DNA of 45,488 nt, taken from contig JANBTH010000049.1 of assembly GCA_027578815.1 (NCBI GenBank), positions 1 to 45,488 of the forward strand, in the 5' to 3' direction. This document shows, piece after piece, positions 20,282-31,160 of the stretch. The stretch's first letter is position 1. Every line of letters begins with the position of its first letter. This DNA is from Coemansia sp. RSA 1804 (Eukaryota > Kickxellomycota > Kickxellomycetes > Kickxellales > Kickxellaceae). Below the pieces are notes generated by a model. It was not told where the DNA came from and did no database searches. It saw only the letters and a list, made by a program, of their open reading frames with translations. The translations under genes were made by a program, and so were the position numbers.

Positions 20282-22797
20282 AGCTTGAAGGTTGAAGGTT
20301 AAAAGTTGTTTATTATGCGTGAATAGTGTATGTGAGAAAGAAAGCTTGTTTTTTTATAATAATGGTAAATAATTTGCGTTGAAAAAAAGAGAAAAATAAA
20401 AAGCGTAAACAATCGCCAAGAAAAATAATAACAATATTAGAGAAGCAAGCTGGTCCGTTTACCAGATGGCGTTGAATGCGCTGTCGAGCTTATTTTGAAC
20501 CCAAGGGAGTTCAACTTTTTTGTTTTATTTTGTACGCCCGAAACCCCCCAATACAAAATATGATTAGATCCCCACCAACATTATCTAATCATGGATGAGG
20601 GGGGAAATTTAGAATACCTGGCACCAGTTCTGTGGGAGAAAGGAATACCTTGGCTGCCAACCACTACATCGTCATCGCCATCATCGTCGGTACTGTCTTG
20701 TTTTCAAAACAACACTGCATTCCGATGTACAAGTTTCTGAAAGCAGCGTTTGACTTACAGGCCGTTTAGGAATGGGAAATCCCAGAGCCCAGTTATAGAT
20801 CGTCACTTCCACACATGAAGCAGGTTTTGTTGGGGGTGCGTGGGTGCATCGGATTCTGGGACATGTTCACAAATGCAAGAAATAGTGCGATTCCTCCCAC
20901 TTTGCCTTGTTCTGCTCTGTAAATAGTGAAAACAAAGCAGTGCAGTGCTAATTAGCATGGTTAAACTGCGAACTCCATTTTCTAATTAGGGATTTTCATA
21001 TATTGCTACTGCAGTCCTGCTAGCTGCAATTCCATTACAAATACACGGTGAAGGATAGCGAGGATTAGTAAGCAGCGGTTGTAGGGGATACAAAGGCAAA
21101 GAAGAGAAAGAAGCACCACATGTGTCCATTCTGTTTGACTTTTTAGACATACTTTGGTTTAAAGCTAATTCTTAACAAAAATACAGCAGTGATCAAAACC
21201 CGGGACCAGAAGGCTCCAAAGAGAGTGGTGAAATCTTTACGGATTCCCTCCTATTTTAATCATTTTCATTATTACAATGTCAAAAAAGAATAGAAAAGCT
21301 AAACCCCGAAAACAGAAATCCTGGTCACATTACGGGTAATAGATAATATTCACTCCGAGACAAATCCGTGTGCATTTTTCACATTCTTTCTAGTATTGGA
21401 CAATAGTGCCTGGTGACGGGTTACCCATTGTGAAAAAGATAACGCTTTTTCTATCATTTCTATAATCAAAATTCAAAATGCACTGAAAGAAAAAAAAAAA
21501 GCAAAGAATTCACTTGGCCGGTCTAGAACTTTTGAAAGATTCAGGAAAAAAAGATAAAGTTCCAGTGTTTTTTAGGACACCATGTTTGTTGGTTTCAGCC
21601 AGTCCCATCCAAGCTTCCTGCAAAACGAGAAAGAGAAAAAAGCACGAGATGCAAGGGGAGGGAGAGGGAGAAAAATGCTGCAAGTTTTTTGCCAAGACCT
21701 AACGAGGGGGAGACTGGGAAGTTCCATCTCCTCTGGGAACGCGCGTGTGAACGGACAGCGATAAAATTCGGGAAACTTCATTGATTTTCCAGATGATTAT
21801 ATTTATTTATTTGGTTTTTTCCCGCACATCAACTGAAAAAAAGCACAAGCAGGCATCATCAGCCAAAAATTTTCCCTTTTCCCTGATTTCTCTACCCATT
21901 CCCCCTTTTTTGTGGCCTGCTTCGGGAAAACGTCGGAGCTCATTACGTGACCGAGAAACAAGGAAAGCAAACCATCTCTTATTTCAATTTTCTTACAAGG
22001 ACCAAAAAGAAAGGGAAAAGATGCCAAGGCTTCTTTTCAACCGTGGCAACTAAAAAGAGAAAACTCACAGTTAGCTACAGACAGATATCCGAAAACTAGC
22101 ATGAAGGACGAGGAAGAATTGATAAAGAGGAAAGCTTGAAATAGGGCACATACAATTAAAAACGCATGAACAATTCTTTTCCTTTTTTCTTTCCTTCTTT
22201 CCAATTATTTGTTTCTTATTCTTCTTGAGAGGGAGTCTTCTTTTCCATCTTTGCTGGTGAAAAAGGTACATTGGGGTTTCTGTTCTATTTTCTATTATTT
22301 TCTTGTATTTTTGCAGTGTTTTTTATTTCTTTTATTTTTCTTTTTCGCGCTAATTGCCATAAAGCTGCCCAGAAGAACTGGGGAGGGTTTTTAAAAAGCT
22401 TCCTTTTTATATTCTAAACTGATAATAACTGCATACGTTCTTTATTCATTCTGCGATAAGAAAAAACACAAACATCGGTATTCCACCTATCCTTTTGTGC
22501 CAAGAAAGGACCTGTTATTGCATTCAAGAGACACACACAAATAGAGGAAGCCGGCTCTAAAGCCACGCATGCGCAACAAACAACAACGGAAAACAAACCA
22601 CAACAGCACCAGCAACAACAGTAGCAACAAAAACAGTCTAAACGATTTTCAATCCTCATTAACACTGCAGCAGCAGCAGCAGCAGCAGCAACATCAGTCA
22701 TAGTAAACCAGGACCTCCTCCACTCAGCCAAAAAGGACCAAAAGTTTTTTGTTTATTTTTCTTTGCAAAGCGAAAGGGTGGAAAAGGAATATAACGC
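20282..22797. other. 2.5-kb divergent intergenic region, no supportable gene
   Basis: It lies between the coiled-coil gene and the WDR44-like gene. It is AT-rich with A/T homopolymers. A 10-bp inverted repeat, atgattagat/atctaatcat, lies at 20560-20592. A 50-codon open frame begins at 20591 (MDEGGNLEYLAPVLW) but has no known motif. Long pyrimidine tracts from 22180 to 22360 and CAA/CAG-rich sequence from 22560 to 22700 look like the promoter and 5'UTR of the downstream gene. No tRNA was found. Confidence 0.5.
22668..22690. repeat. (CAG)n microsatellite in 5' leader of WDR44-like gene
   Basis: Seven CAG units plus a partial one, about 108 bp before the start codon, within a CAA/CAG-rich leader. 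Confidence 0.8.
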
Positions 22798-25700
22798 ATG
22801 GGCAGGAGTGAAAATCCCTCCGCTATGTCACGGAGCACCACAGCCAGCAACCACCAGGGCCCGCTGGAAACCACATCCGCTTTGCATACGACAACAGCAG
22901 CAGAGGAGCCACCAGAAGCAACAACAGCAAAAACAACAGCAAAAACAACAGCAACAGCAAACACCGGAGAAGACCCGCCTTTCTTTTCTGCATACCAAAC
23001 ACCAACCTCTACAACTATTAGCAACACGGCCTCCAGCCTGTCGAATCCAAATCGCTTTATCGTCACCAGAACACCGTCGTCAGTGGATTTCCCAGGCGCC
23101 TTCACCACAAAGCCCAAGGCAGCAGCAGCAGCAGACCAACGCCACGCAGCAGCACTCAACAAGTTTGGCATCTTTCCAAACCCAATGAAGTCAAAGGTTG
23201 CAGAGGCGGTTGGCGGCAGTCTGGCAAACGTGGTTGGCGGCGTCTACAGCTTCGTCAACTACGTGAACCCGCTCGCATCGTCGCAAACGCCGGCAGACAC
23301 GGTGGATGTTCTCCATCAGTCGGCGGCAGAGGCTGAGGCGGCAGTCGAGCGCGCCAATGCGTCGCAGAACTCTGGAGCACACAGCAATACCGGCACCGGC
23401 ACCGATACGCCGCCAACGCCAGACTCCATCGATGGAGGCAAAGTGCTGACAGGCGTAGAAAGCAACAACGACTCGCCTCCGTCGACTGGAATGGTGCTGC
23501 AGGTGCCGTCGGGAGGCACTTCGGTTGCAGCCGACCTCGACGAGCAGTGTCTTGCGGATGCCAACGCCGACAACCCAGAGCACAACCGGCCGCCAACGCC
23601 AACAAAGGGCGCGTTTTCGCGTATGCTGCGGATTCCCGCAGCGCCGGTGGTAACAGATGCCGGACGACAGGCCAGCAACGCCGAGTACAAGCAGGCAGTG
23701 CAAAAAGATCCGATCTCGCGCAACGTGTCGGAGCGCACAGGATTACGCTTCAAGCCAGGCAGCGAAGAGAAGCGCAGATACATGCGACGACTAAGCAAGG
23801 CACCGCAGCTGGAGGCACCCGAAGCCACGGTTCCACCGCGACGCTCGGAAAGCAGCCAGACGCGGCGCAGATCGGCGTCGGCCTCAGTGTCGCTTTCGGG
23901 GCGCGCCAGCATCGAAGCCGGCAAAGCAAAGTCACACGCTGCGTCGTCAGATGAGTCAGCAGCGTCGGAGGAGAGCGAGTCGGACTACAACTCCAACGAC
24001 GAAATGGCGGCGGACGAAGCGGATGTGCTTCCGACAGACATAGAGAAGTTCTACCATGCAGCAGCCACGACGCAGCGCGCTGAATCCAAGACACGCGCTA
24101 TCGAGCCGTGGCGGTTTATTTCGCCGCGCGACAAGCGCGTCAAGCGGCGTGTTCTATGGCGATTGTTTCTGGCGCAGGAGATTACGCCTGAGGTCTACAT
24201 CGAGACTGCAGCGCAGATGATTCAAACTCAGAAGCAGCCGGCGAGCCCAGTCATGTCGGTGCACGAGCAGAGCGTGCCAGGCTTGCCGCGTCGCGACACT
24301 ATGAGCTCTGCTGGTGCTGATGCGTCGGACACAGGCAGTCTTCGGCGCCGGATGCTTGAGACGGCAGCCATGCGCAATAACAGCAACAACAGCGCATCTG
24401 AGAGCAAAGATGTTGCCGGAAGCCAACACAAGCGGCGTACCCCGTCGATTGCGCAGAGCGTCGCATCCAGCAACTCGATTCCCTCGACGATTACGAGGAC
24501 GCGCACGAAGGAGTCGGCGACTTCGCAGCAGAAGAATGCCGTCTGGGCAATGGAGTTTAGCGTGTGCGGCAAGTATTTGGCTGCCGGCGGACAAGACGGC
24601 GTTGTGCGGATATGGCGCGTTGCGCCGTTTGCGCGCGAGCAGGAGCGCGAGAAGAAGCATAGCCCCAAGCAGACTCCTTCTGCATCGGCGTCTCCCAGAT
24701 CAATGTCGCCGCAACGCCAGCGCGCGGCAGAGGCAGGCGCTAATGCTGGCCCAACAGTCGAGCAGCAGGGAAGCATTGCAGCCGCTAAAGCTGGCAGGAT
24801 GCATGGACGGCACCAGTCGCTGGTGGTGGGTGATGCGCAGGACATGATGCCGTTTGCCAACTCTGCTCCCATTGCGCGCGCCAGGAACCACAGACGGTCG
24901 GCATCCGGACAGCACGACAGCGCCGGCGGTGCGCTGCAGCAGGTTGCGGTGCCTGCCACGCTGCACGAAGACAGCGAACGTCTGGAGTGCGCATCGGCGG
25001 ACAAAGAGTGCGACGGCAGCCCAGCGGTTGTTGCGGCACAGTTGCACCCGATGCACGCGTTTGAGCTGCTAGAGCCGGTTCCGTTCCGCTCCTACGCGGG
25101 TCACTCGGCCGATGTGCTGGCGCTGTCGTGGTCCAAGAACGGCTTCCTTCTGTCGGCGTCGATGGATCGCACTGTGCGGCTGTGGCATCCACATCGTCCA
25201 GAGTGTCTGTGCACTTTCCGCCACCACGACATCGTCACATCTGTGGCATTCAACCCACGCGACGACCGTCTTTTTGTGTCTGGATCGTTAGACTGCCGTC
25301 TGCGTTTGTGGGACATTCCGGCGCGTGGCGTGAAACTGTGGACCAGTCTGCCCGAGGGCCAGATGGTGACTTCAGTTGCCTTTACCAGCGCGCGCGGCGA
25401 TCACATTGTTGCCGGCACATACCGCGGCATGTGCGTCTTCTATTCAACCGAAACCTTGGCTGTGCAGGGCCGTATGCATGCCCGATCGTCGCGCGGCCGC
25501 AACGCCAAAGGCAGCAAGATTACTGGCTTTGCAACGGCGCCCACCGGCCAGCTGCCGCCAGTTCTGGCGCGCCGTCTGCTTGGCCCAGCCGCCCTCGAGG
25601 CTCTTTCCTCGCTCGACTCCAAAAACTACCGCCTTCTTGTCTCCAGCAACGACTCGCGTCTGCGCATGTTCTTTCCGCGCGACCGCATTGTCGAGCGCAA

Positions 25701-27273
25701 GTACAAGGGCCACGCCAACGCATCCAGCCAGGCCTACGCGCGTCTCAGCTCTGACGCCCGCTACATTGTGTCAGGCTCCGAGGACCACAACATCTACATC
25801 TGGTCTGCCGCCCAGGACAACGCTGCTACCGTTGCCACGCACCCAGAGAGTGACCATATCCGCCGCGTAGGCCGCGTGGCCGCGCGAAGCAACGCTGCTG
25901 CTGCTGTCGCCGCCGCTGCTGCTACTGCTACTGGTTCTGCTTCTTCAGCCAAGAGCTCGGGTATTACCAGCCGCAACCCGTTGCTTGCCACGCTGTTCGG
26001 GAAGCGTCGTAGCCAGGCCGACAGCAAGGATGCTGTTGCCAACGATGACAAGTCTACCCAGCAGAACAACAGCGCCGAGTGGGAGAGTCTTGACGGCAAG
26101 GTTGAGGAAAAGTCCATATACGAGTACTTCCCTGCCCACGATGCCGCAGTGTCCCAGGCGTTGTTTGCTCCTGCTGCAACTCTGCAGTATCTAGCCGACC
26201 ACGACGATCCTATCCTGTCGCGCCCAAAGATTCGTTTTACCGGCAAAAACGGCGAGGTTGAAAACGCGCTGCATGCCTCCGCCGACGGCACATTTGGCGG
26301 CCATGCGATCCATACCTCTGCGGACTCTGGTGCAAACGATGCCGACTCTGCCGCCGTCGCCAAGATGGTCGAGGACATGACTGCCATTATCGTCTCTGCC
26401 GACACACTCGGCAACATCAGGGTCTTCCGCAAGGATATTAACATGCGCCGTCGCCACGGTGTGCGCGACAAGTCGCATAAAGGGCTTCGCAACGGATCGT
26501 GCTCATCGCTGCTGAAGTTGAAGGAGAGTATCGGCTCATTGAGCCAGCACACTGCTAATCACAGCATTGCCATCACTGCCGATGACGTCAGCGCTCACTC
26601 TTTGCCTCCATCCAGACAGGGAACCATGGATCAGAAACAGGCCGACGGGTTTCGAAAGTCGCTGCAGATCCACCGGGGCTCTGAATCCTCTTCTGGTACG
26701 AAACCCCAGGGCGTCATTTCTCCTAGTGCAATTCCCACCTTCTTGGCCACTCAGCGGCCAGCACCAACATTCTGGGACAGGCTTGGCCGCAAACTGTCGC
26801 AGAAGCGGAGCAGCTCCACCTTTGCTGGCACTTCAAACGCTGCAGTGACCATTGGTGGTGGTGCTGAAAATCAGAACTCCCTTCGTATGCGAGCCAGAGC
26901 TGTGTCCGGAGGCAATATGGATGATAACGCAGCTCCTCATTTAGCATCCGCCGCCCTGCCTTTTGTGTTTGTCCAGAATTCGTCATCCACTCCCGCCACG
27001 GCTATTCCGCCGCTTGTTGTGCTGTCCACCTCGGAGCCAGGCCATGATGCTTCTGCCAACAAAGCTGACAACAATGCCTGCAACTACTGTGGCCATTCCC
27101 AGTTCCTCGAGTTTGCCGTGTCTGGCCCAGCTCCACCAGAAGGCGACGACAGTACAGGTGGCAACAACACTAAGCAGCAGCAGCAGCAGCAGCTCCAGAA
27201 ACACACGTCGTCCCATTCTCCGACTCTTCTGGTATGTAAGAACTGCAAGCGTGTGAAGGATATGCCCGAGTGA
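22798..27273 (+). CDS. WDR44-like WD40-repeat protein
   Basis: A single-exon 1491-residue protein. The first 400 residues are Ser/Ala/Pro/Gln-rich and disordered. A conserved pre-repeat helix (IEPWRFISPRDKRVKRRVLW, about 435-455) precedes the propeller. WD40 units are visible as NAVWAMEFSVCGKYLAAGGQ (about 580), GHSADVLALSWSKNG (about 767), DIVTSVAFNPRDDRLFVSGS (about 811), MVTSVAFTSA, RLLVSSNDSRLRMF (about 943), YIVSGSEDHNIYIW (about 988) and a last blade near 1195 after a low-complexity insert. The order matches WDR44 and the fungal Dgr2-type relatives. The C-terminal pair CNYC (about 1427) and CKNC (about 1480) could bind zinc, with a poly-Gln tract between them. Mammalian WDR44 binds Rab11 and acts in endosome-ER contact and recycling; this role is inferred for the fungal protein. 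A second upstream ATG is absent, so the start at 22798 is the natural one. Confidence 0.88.
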   Translation: MGRSENPSAMSRSTTASNHQGPLETTSALHTTTAAEEPPEATTAKTTAKTTATANTGEDPPFFSAYQTPTSTTISNTASSLSNPNRFIVTRTPSSVDFPGAFTTKPKAAAAADQRHAAALNKFGIFPNPMKSKVAEAVGGSLANVVGGVYSFVNYVNPLASSQTPADTVDVLHQSAAEAEAAVERANASQNSGAHSNTGTGTDTPPTPDSIDGGKVLTGVESNNDSPPSTGMVLQVPSGGTSVAADLDEQCLADANADNPEHNRPPTPTKGAFSRMLRIPAAPVVTDAGRQASNAEYKQAVQKDPISRNVSERTGLRFKPGSEEKRRYMRRLSKAPQLEAPEATVPPRRSESSQTRRRSASASVSLSGRASIEAGKAKSHAASSDESAASEESESDYNSNDEMAADEADVLPTDIEKFYHAAATTQRAESKTRAIEPWRFISPRDKRVKRRVLWRLFLAQEITPEVYIETAAQMIQTQKQPASPVMSVHEQSVPGLPRRDTMSSAGADASDTGSLRRRMLETAAMRNNSNNSASESKDVAGSQHKRRTPSIAQSVASSNSIPSTITRTRTKESATSQQKNAVWAMEFSVCGKYLAAGGQDGVVRIWRVAPFAREQEREKKHSPKQTPSASASPRSMSPQRQRAAEAGANAGPTVEQQGSIAAAKAGRMHGRHQSLVVGDAQDMMPFANSAPIARARNHRRSASGQHDSAGGALQQVAVPATLHEDSERLECASADKECDGSPAVVAAQLHPMHAFELLEPVPFRSYAGHSADVLALSWSKNGFLLSASMDRTVRLWHPHRPECLCTFRHHDIVTSVAFNPRDDRLFVSGSLDCRLRLWDIPARGVKLWTSLPEGQMVTSVAFTSARGDHIVAGTYRGMCVFYSTETLAVQGRMHARSSRGRNAKGSKITGFATAPTGQLPPVLARRLLGPAALEALSSLDSKNYRLLVSSNDSRLRMFFPRDRIVERKYKGHANASSQAYARLSSDARYIVSGSEDHNIYIWSAAQDNAATVATHPESDHIRRVGRVAARSNAAAAVAAAAATATGSASSAKSSGITSRNPLLATLFGKRRSQADSKDAVANDDKSTQQNNSAEWESLDGKVEEKSIYEYFPAHDAAVSQALFAPAATLQYLADHDDPILSRPKIRFTGKNGEVENALHASADGTFGGHAIHTSADSGANDADSAAVAKMVEDMTAIIVSADTLGNIRVFRKDINMRRRHGVRDKSHKGLRNGSCSSLLKLKESIGSLSQHTANHSIAITADDVSAHSLPPSRQGTMDQKQADGFRKSLQIHRGSESSSGTKPQGVISPSAIPTFLATQRPAPTFWDRLGRKLSQKRSSSTFAGTSNAAVTIGGGAENQNSLRMRARAVSGGNMDDNAAPHLASAALPFVFVQNSSSTPATAIPPLVVLSTSEPGHDASANKADNNACNYCGHSQFLEFAVSGPAPPEGDDSTGGNNTKQQQQQQLQKHTSSHSPTLLVCKNCKRVKDMPE
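27175..27192. repeat. (CAG)6 poly-Gln tract in WDR44-like gene
   Basis: Six pure CAG codons between the two C-terminal Cys pairs of the WD40 protein. Confidence 0.8.
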
Positions 27274-27452
27274 ACAAACAGACCTTCTTCCCATCGTGTT
27301 CGGCAGCAATGGAACATACCTTTGTTTTACTGTTTTTCGTTTCCGTGAATAGACAGTATTCATGTCTTTTTTCTTTGCTTGGTTCTTTCAAATATTTTTA
27401 CACACAGAGATATATACAATTGTTAACAGCTTGCTCTTATTCTAAACTTTGG

Positions 27453-27458
27453 CAATAA
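27453..27458 (+). terminator. AATAAA polyadenylation-type signal of WDR44-like gene
   Basis: aataaa lies 180 bases after the stop. The remaining 27274-28089 gap is 3'UTR and the pyrimidine-rich promoter of the next gene, with a CAA/CAG leader at 28036-28060 and no gene seen. Confidence 0.4.
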
Positions 27459-28089
27459 AGCAAAAGAACTACTAGTATCTCTTTATTTTCTCCCGCAAGA
27501 TGGTTGTTTCTGTCAAGAAAGGGCATTTATGCTAGCATTCATTTATGCGTAATGTTCTTTGCAAGATGTAAAAAAAGCTAGGCTTTGATCTAACTTTATG
27601 CTCAAGGAAACGCTACTATTTTGTTTTGCAAAGCATTTAGCGTTTGGGAACTTGAAACCACCAACTTCTCTTTCTTTGCTCTTTGTCTTCCTAATGCCTT
27701 TTTTATTATTTTATTTTTCTATTTTCTATTGGTAATTCTGTTTCATTATAATTGCCTTATTAAAGACACTGCCTGAAATCCGCCCTCCGGTCTTTCCTCA
27801 AGCTAATTTTTCTTTCCGTCCAAATTTAGTGGAAACCCAACCACCACCGCAGAAATAGGGGTGTTTCTGTGCGTTTTTCTGAAGAGCCAGGTTTTTTTTC
27901 TTTTTTTCCGCATCATACTTTTATATACTTTCTTCTCTTTCTCCTGTTGTTTCCAGCTACGAGTAAAAAAAGGGCCAAAGAGCTTCAATAATAGTATAGC
28001 AGTGGCTCGGTAACAGCAAGCATCTTTTGGAATAAACAACAGCAACAACAACAACAACAGCGGTTGTGTGCTCTGCTACTCTTTCGACA

Positions 28090-30701
28090 ATGGAAAAGGC
28101 TGTTTTCAAGGCTACTCGCAAGGACATTGTCCATCCCAAGCAGAAACATGTAGACAGTACGTATCATCTTTGCAAAAACAGCCGCTGTATGTGGTTGTTG
28201 AATAGCTAGTTCCTATACTAATACCTTGCATTTCGAATCTCCTTTTGTAGCACTAATTCAGATGACCCTGTCCGGGGCATCGATGGAAGAGCTGTTTATG
28301 CTTCTTCAGGCCAGATTTTCAGAAGCAAACTGGGCAGTAAGTAGAACACTGGTGTCAACATTTTTGATTTCAATATTGGGCTTTGACAACACTATTCTTA
28401 ATAATAAGCTCGGTTTTTTTGACACCACAACGATTGTGTGCTGTTTTTCTTGGGGGTTTTCTTGTAGATATCATTCAAAGCGCTAATCGTCGTTCACATT
28501 CTGATGCATGAGGGCAACGGCCAAACAATCTACGACTACCTGATCCGCCACCCGCATATTCTTGATATGAGTCGGTTCCGTGACCGCCACAACACAAAAG
28601 GTATGTGTGTTTCTTTCTTTGATTTTGCTGTCTAAGTTGCCATACCAATACTCTCTTTGATTTCGGGATCGGGCTTTTGTAGCAATATCATCTGTACACG
28701 TATTAATGTATTAAAGTGCCCAAATTACCAGATTCTGTTTTTTTACTAGGAGTCTCGGAGTTTGAGCAGAGCAAAAATGTTCGGACATACGCCGCGTATT
28801 TGGGCGACAAGGTGCTTGCGTTCAAAGCCGTGCGCATTGACCACGTTTCGCAGAAGAATCCAATCGGTTCGCAGATCTATATAAAGCACCCCAACGACAT
28901 TAAGTTTCTGCTTCTCGAGGTATCCACAGTCCAGAAGCAGCTGCATTCCGTTCTAAAAAACCGCTTTGACTCCGACACCCTTGACAACGAAACAACTTTT
29001 TCGGCATTCCGGTACTGTTTGCGTGACATGCTTAAGCTGTTTCAGGTGATGAACCAGGGCGTCATGAAGATGCTCAAGGTCTACTTTGAAATGCATGAAG
29101 AGGACATGCGGCGAGCGCTTGATTTGTATAAGCGGTTTGTCAAGCTGACAGACCGCGCAGACGAGTACCTAAAGATTGCCCGGCGGTTCGAGTCCATATT
29201 CGGGTTTACAATTCCCAGCCTCAACCATGCGCCGTTGTCGCTGTCAAAGGCGCTGGAGGGATTCTTGAGCATGTCGCCTGAGGAGCGGCTTCCCACGATC
29301 AACGAGATGAAGCGGAATGCCAAGAAGGCTTCTCCTCCAATATCGACCAGCAACCAAGTCGCAGGCGGTGTTACTAGAGGAAATACCATGCATAGCACCT
29401 CCAAGCGCGCCAAACCGGACTATGGGCTGCGCTTGAAGCCAGAGATTCTTGCGCTGACAGGAGACGCTCCACAGCCACAAAAATCAGAGTCGGCTCGGTC
29501 GGCGACTACAAAGATCAAGCCTGACAGAGAAGAGAGAGCGTCTGCCCCCAATCCTGCTGCTACAGTGACTGGTGTTGTCTCGCCCTCAGGTGCAAACTCA
29601 AGCGGGTCGGCCGCGAAGAAAGCCGATGCAAAGAGCGATGCTGCGGCTGAAATAGACTTTATCGACTTTTTCTCAAGCATAGACGACGAGGCAACATCCG
29701 CGACACCTACTCAACCCAGCCAGAATAGCAACAATAACAATGCCTTGAATTCGGTAACTCCATTCAGCACAGGCACACTTGCATCGGCAGTAACTGGGAA
29801 TCCAGCAACTGCGCAGCCGGCACAGACTCAACAGCAGCCGGCTATGACTGACTTTGATGCGATGTTCCAGGCACTGAGTAATCCATTTGCAGCAACTAAT
29901 ATAAATGGTGGATTTAGCGACCATTCCACAGCAGCTCAAAGCAACAACAATAACCAGCAGCAACAGCAATTGCAGCCGTTTGATGCGTTTTCTGGAGCAT
30001 CGATGAGCACGCCGTTTGCATCTGTTAACGCCACTCAGGCGGTGCCAGCACCCATGCCGTTTCTGTCAGCTGATACGATGACGACGGGTTTGCCATTACA
30101 GGCGCAGACGCAGAATAGCAATGCTGGAGGTTTTGCAAATGTCTCGGCAAATAATCCGTTTAGACAATCGATGTATCCGACCCAGTCAGACGCGCTATCG
30201 CAGCAGGCGATGATTGTTGGGCAGATGGCTCAGCTGGGAATACAGTCGCCGCCACAGCAGCAACAGCAGCAGCAGCAGGCTCAGACATCGTACAATCCGT
30301 TTACTCAGCGTCAGACAATGTATCTTGACTCATCGATGGCGGCAAGCACTGGGAATTTTCCACAGACGCTAGGCAATCAGCCATCAACGTCACCTTTTGG
30401 AAATATGAGCAATATGAGCAGCACAAGCATGATCCTACAGAGCGGCATGCAGACTAGCAACAGCCATATGCCACCAGCGGGACCGTTTTCCAACAACAGC
30501 AACATTAGCGGCAGTAACTCTGGCAGTCTTAGCGCAAACCTGCTGATGGGATTTCCACAGCAGCAACAACAACAACAACAGCACCAGCACCAGCAAATGC
30601 ATAATATGCAACAGACACACGGCGCGGCTAACCAAAACTTTCAAACCGCCTCTGCGGTGGGCGGCAATGGGAACTTTGCCAACTTTGACATGTTCAAATA
30701 G
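28090..30701 (+). CDS. AP180/CALM-type ANTH-domain clathrin adaptor (YAP1801/2-like)
   Basis: Four exons, 28090-28156, 28251-28336, 28468-28600 and 28750-30701, give 745 residues. All three introns are GT...TAG, and phases fit exactly. The ANTH domain fills about residues 1-270: KATRKDIVHPKQKHVDTLI is the phosphoinositide-binding helix, followed by WAISFKALIVVHILMHEG across two exon joins, and then VRTYAAYLGDKVLAF. The rest is a disordered Gln/Asn/Ser-rich tail with three NPF motifs (about residues 472, 561 and 609). NPF motifs are recognised by EH domains of endocytic proteins such as Ede1/Pan1. Acidic-aromatic runs (EIDFIDFFSS, DFDAMF) could bind clathrin or AP-2. The family links PI(4,5)P2 membranes to clathrin and sorts synaptobrevin-type SNAREs at the plasma membrane. 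Three introns, all near the 5' end, contrast with the single-exon neighbours. Confidence 0.93.
30255..30280. repeat. CAG/CAA repeat encoding poly-Gln in AP180-like tail
   Basis: A mixed CAG/CAA run in the disordered tail; a second such run lies near 30559-30596. Confidence 0.7.
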
Positions 30702-31160
30702 CCGGGCATTAATGAAACCTAGAAACTAACTCTTTTGCCTCCCACTTTCTGTTTGGCTTTTTTGTTACGCAGTTTTTTAGGCATATGAATATGCTTTATG
30801 CCATGTTTTTTGTTTTTTGCAAAAAAATATAAAATTCAATATTGAAACCTTCCAATTTTTGAATATGTAAAGTATCTGTTTCCTACTTTCGCGAGTCGTG
30901 CTTTATTTCCCAAAGCAGCATTTCTGTTTATAGCACGAGGCTTGCAATATGTTTACTTTCTTTTGCAAAGAACAAGAAAGAAAAATTGTTATCGATACAG
31001 ATATAGAAATTGATATTGAAATTGCGCTCAAAGTCTAAAGTATTTCATATATAAAATCTTAATAAAGGAGAACGTTTTACAGTGTTTTTCTTTCCTTAAT
31101 AAATCAATTTATATTTTACAAATCTACGCCTTTCTCTAATAGGTTTTTTTGTTGTTGAAA
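30702..31160. other. Intergenic, 3'UTR and promoter, no gene seen
   Basis: Very AT-rich sequence between the adaptor stop and the third F-box-like gene. It contains alternating gatatagaaattgatattgaaatt around 31001-31023 and tataaaatc near 31051 as a possible TATA element. Confidence 0.5.

Noticed and set aside
20591..20743. 50-codon open frame MDEGGNLEYLAPVLW...
   Set aside because: It starts in an inverted repeat and has no motif, no neighbouring exon that keeps frame and no other support.
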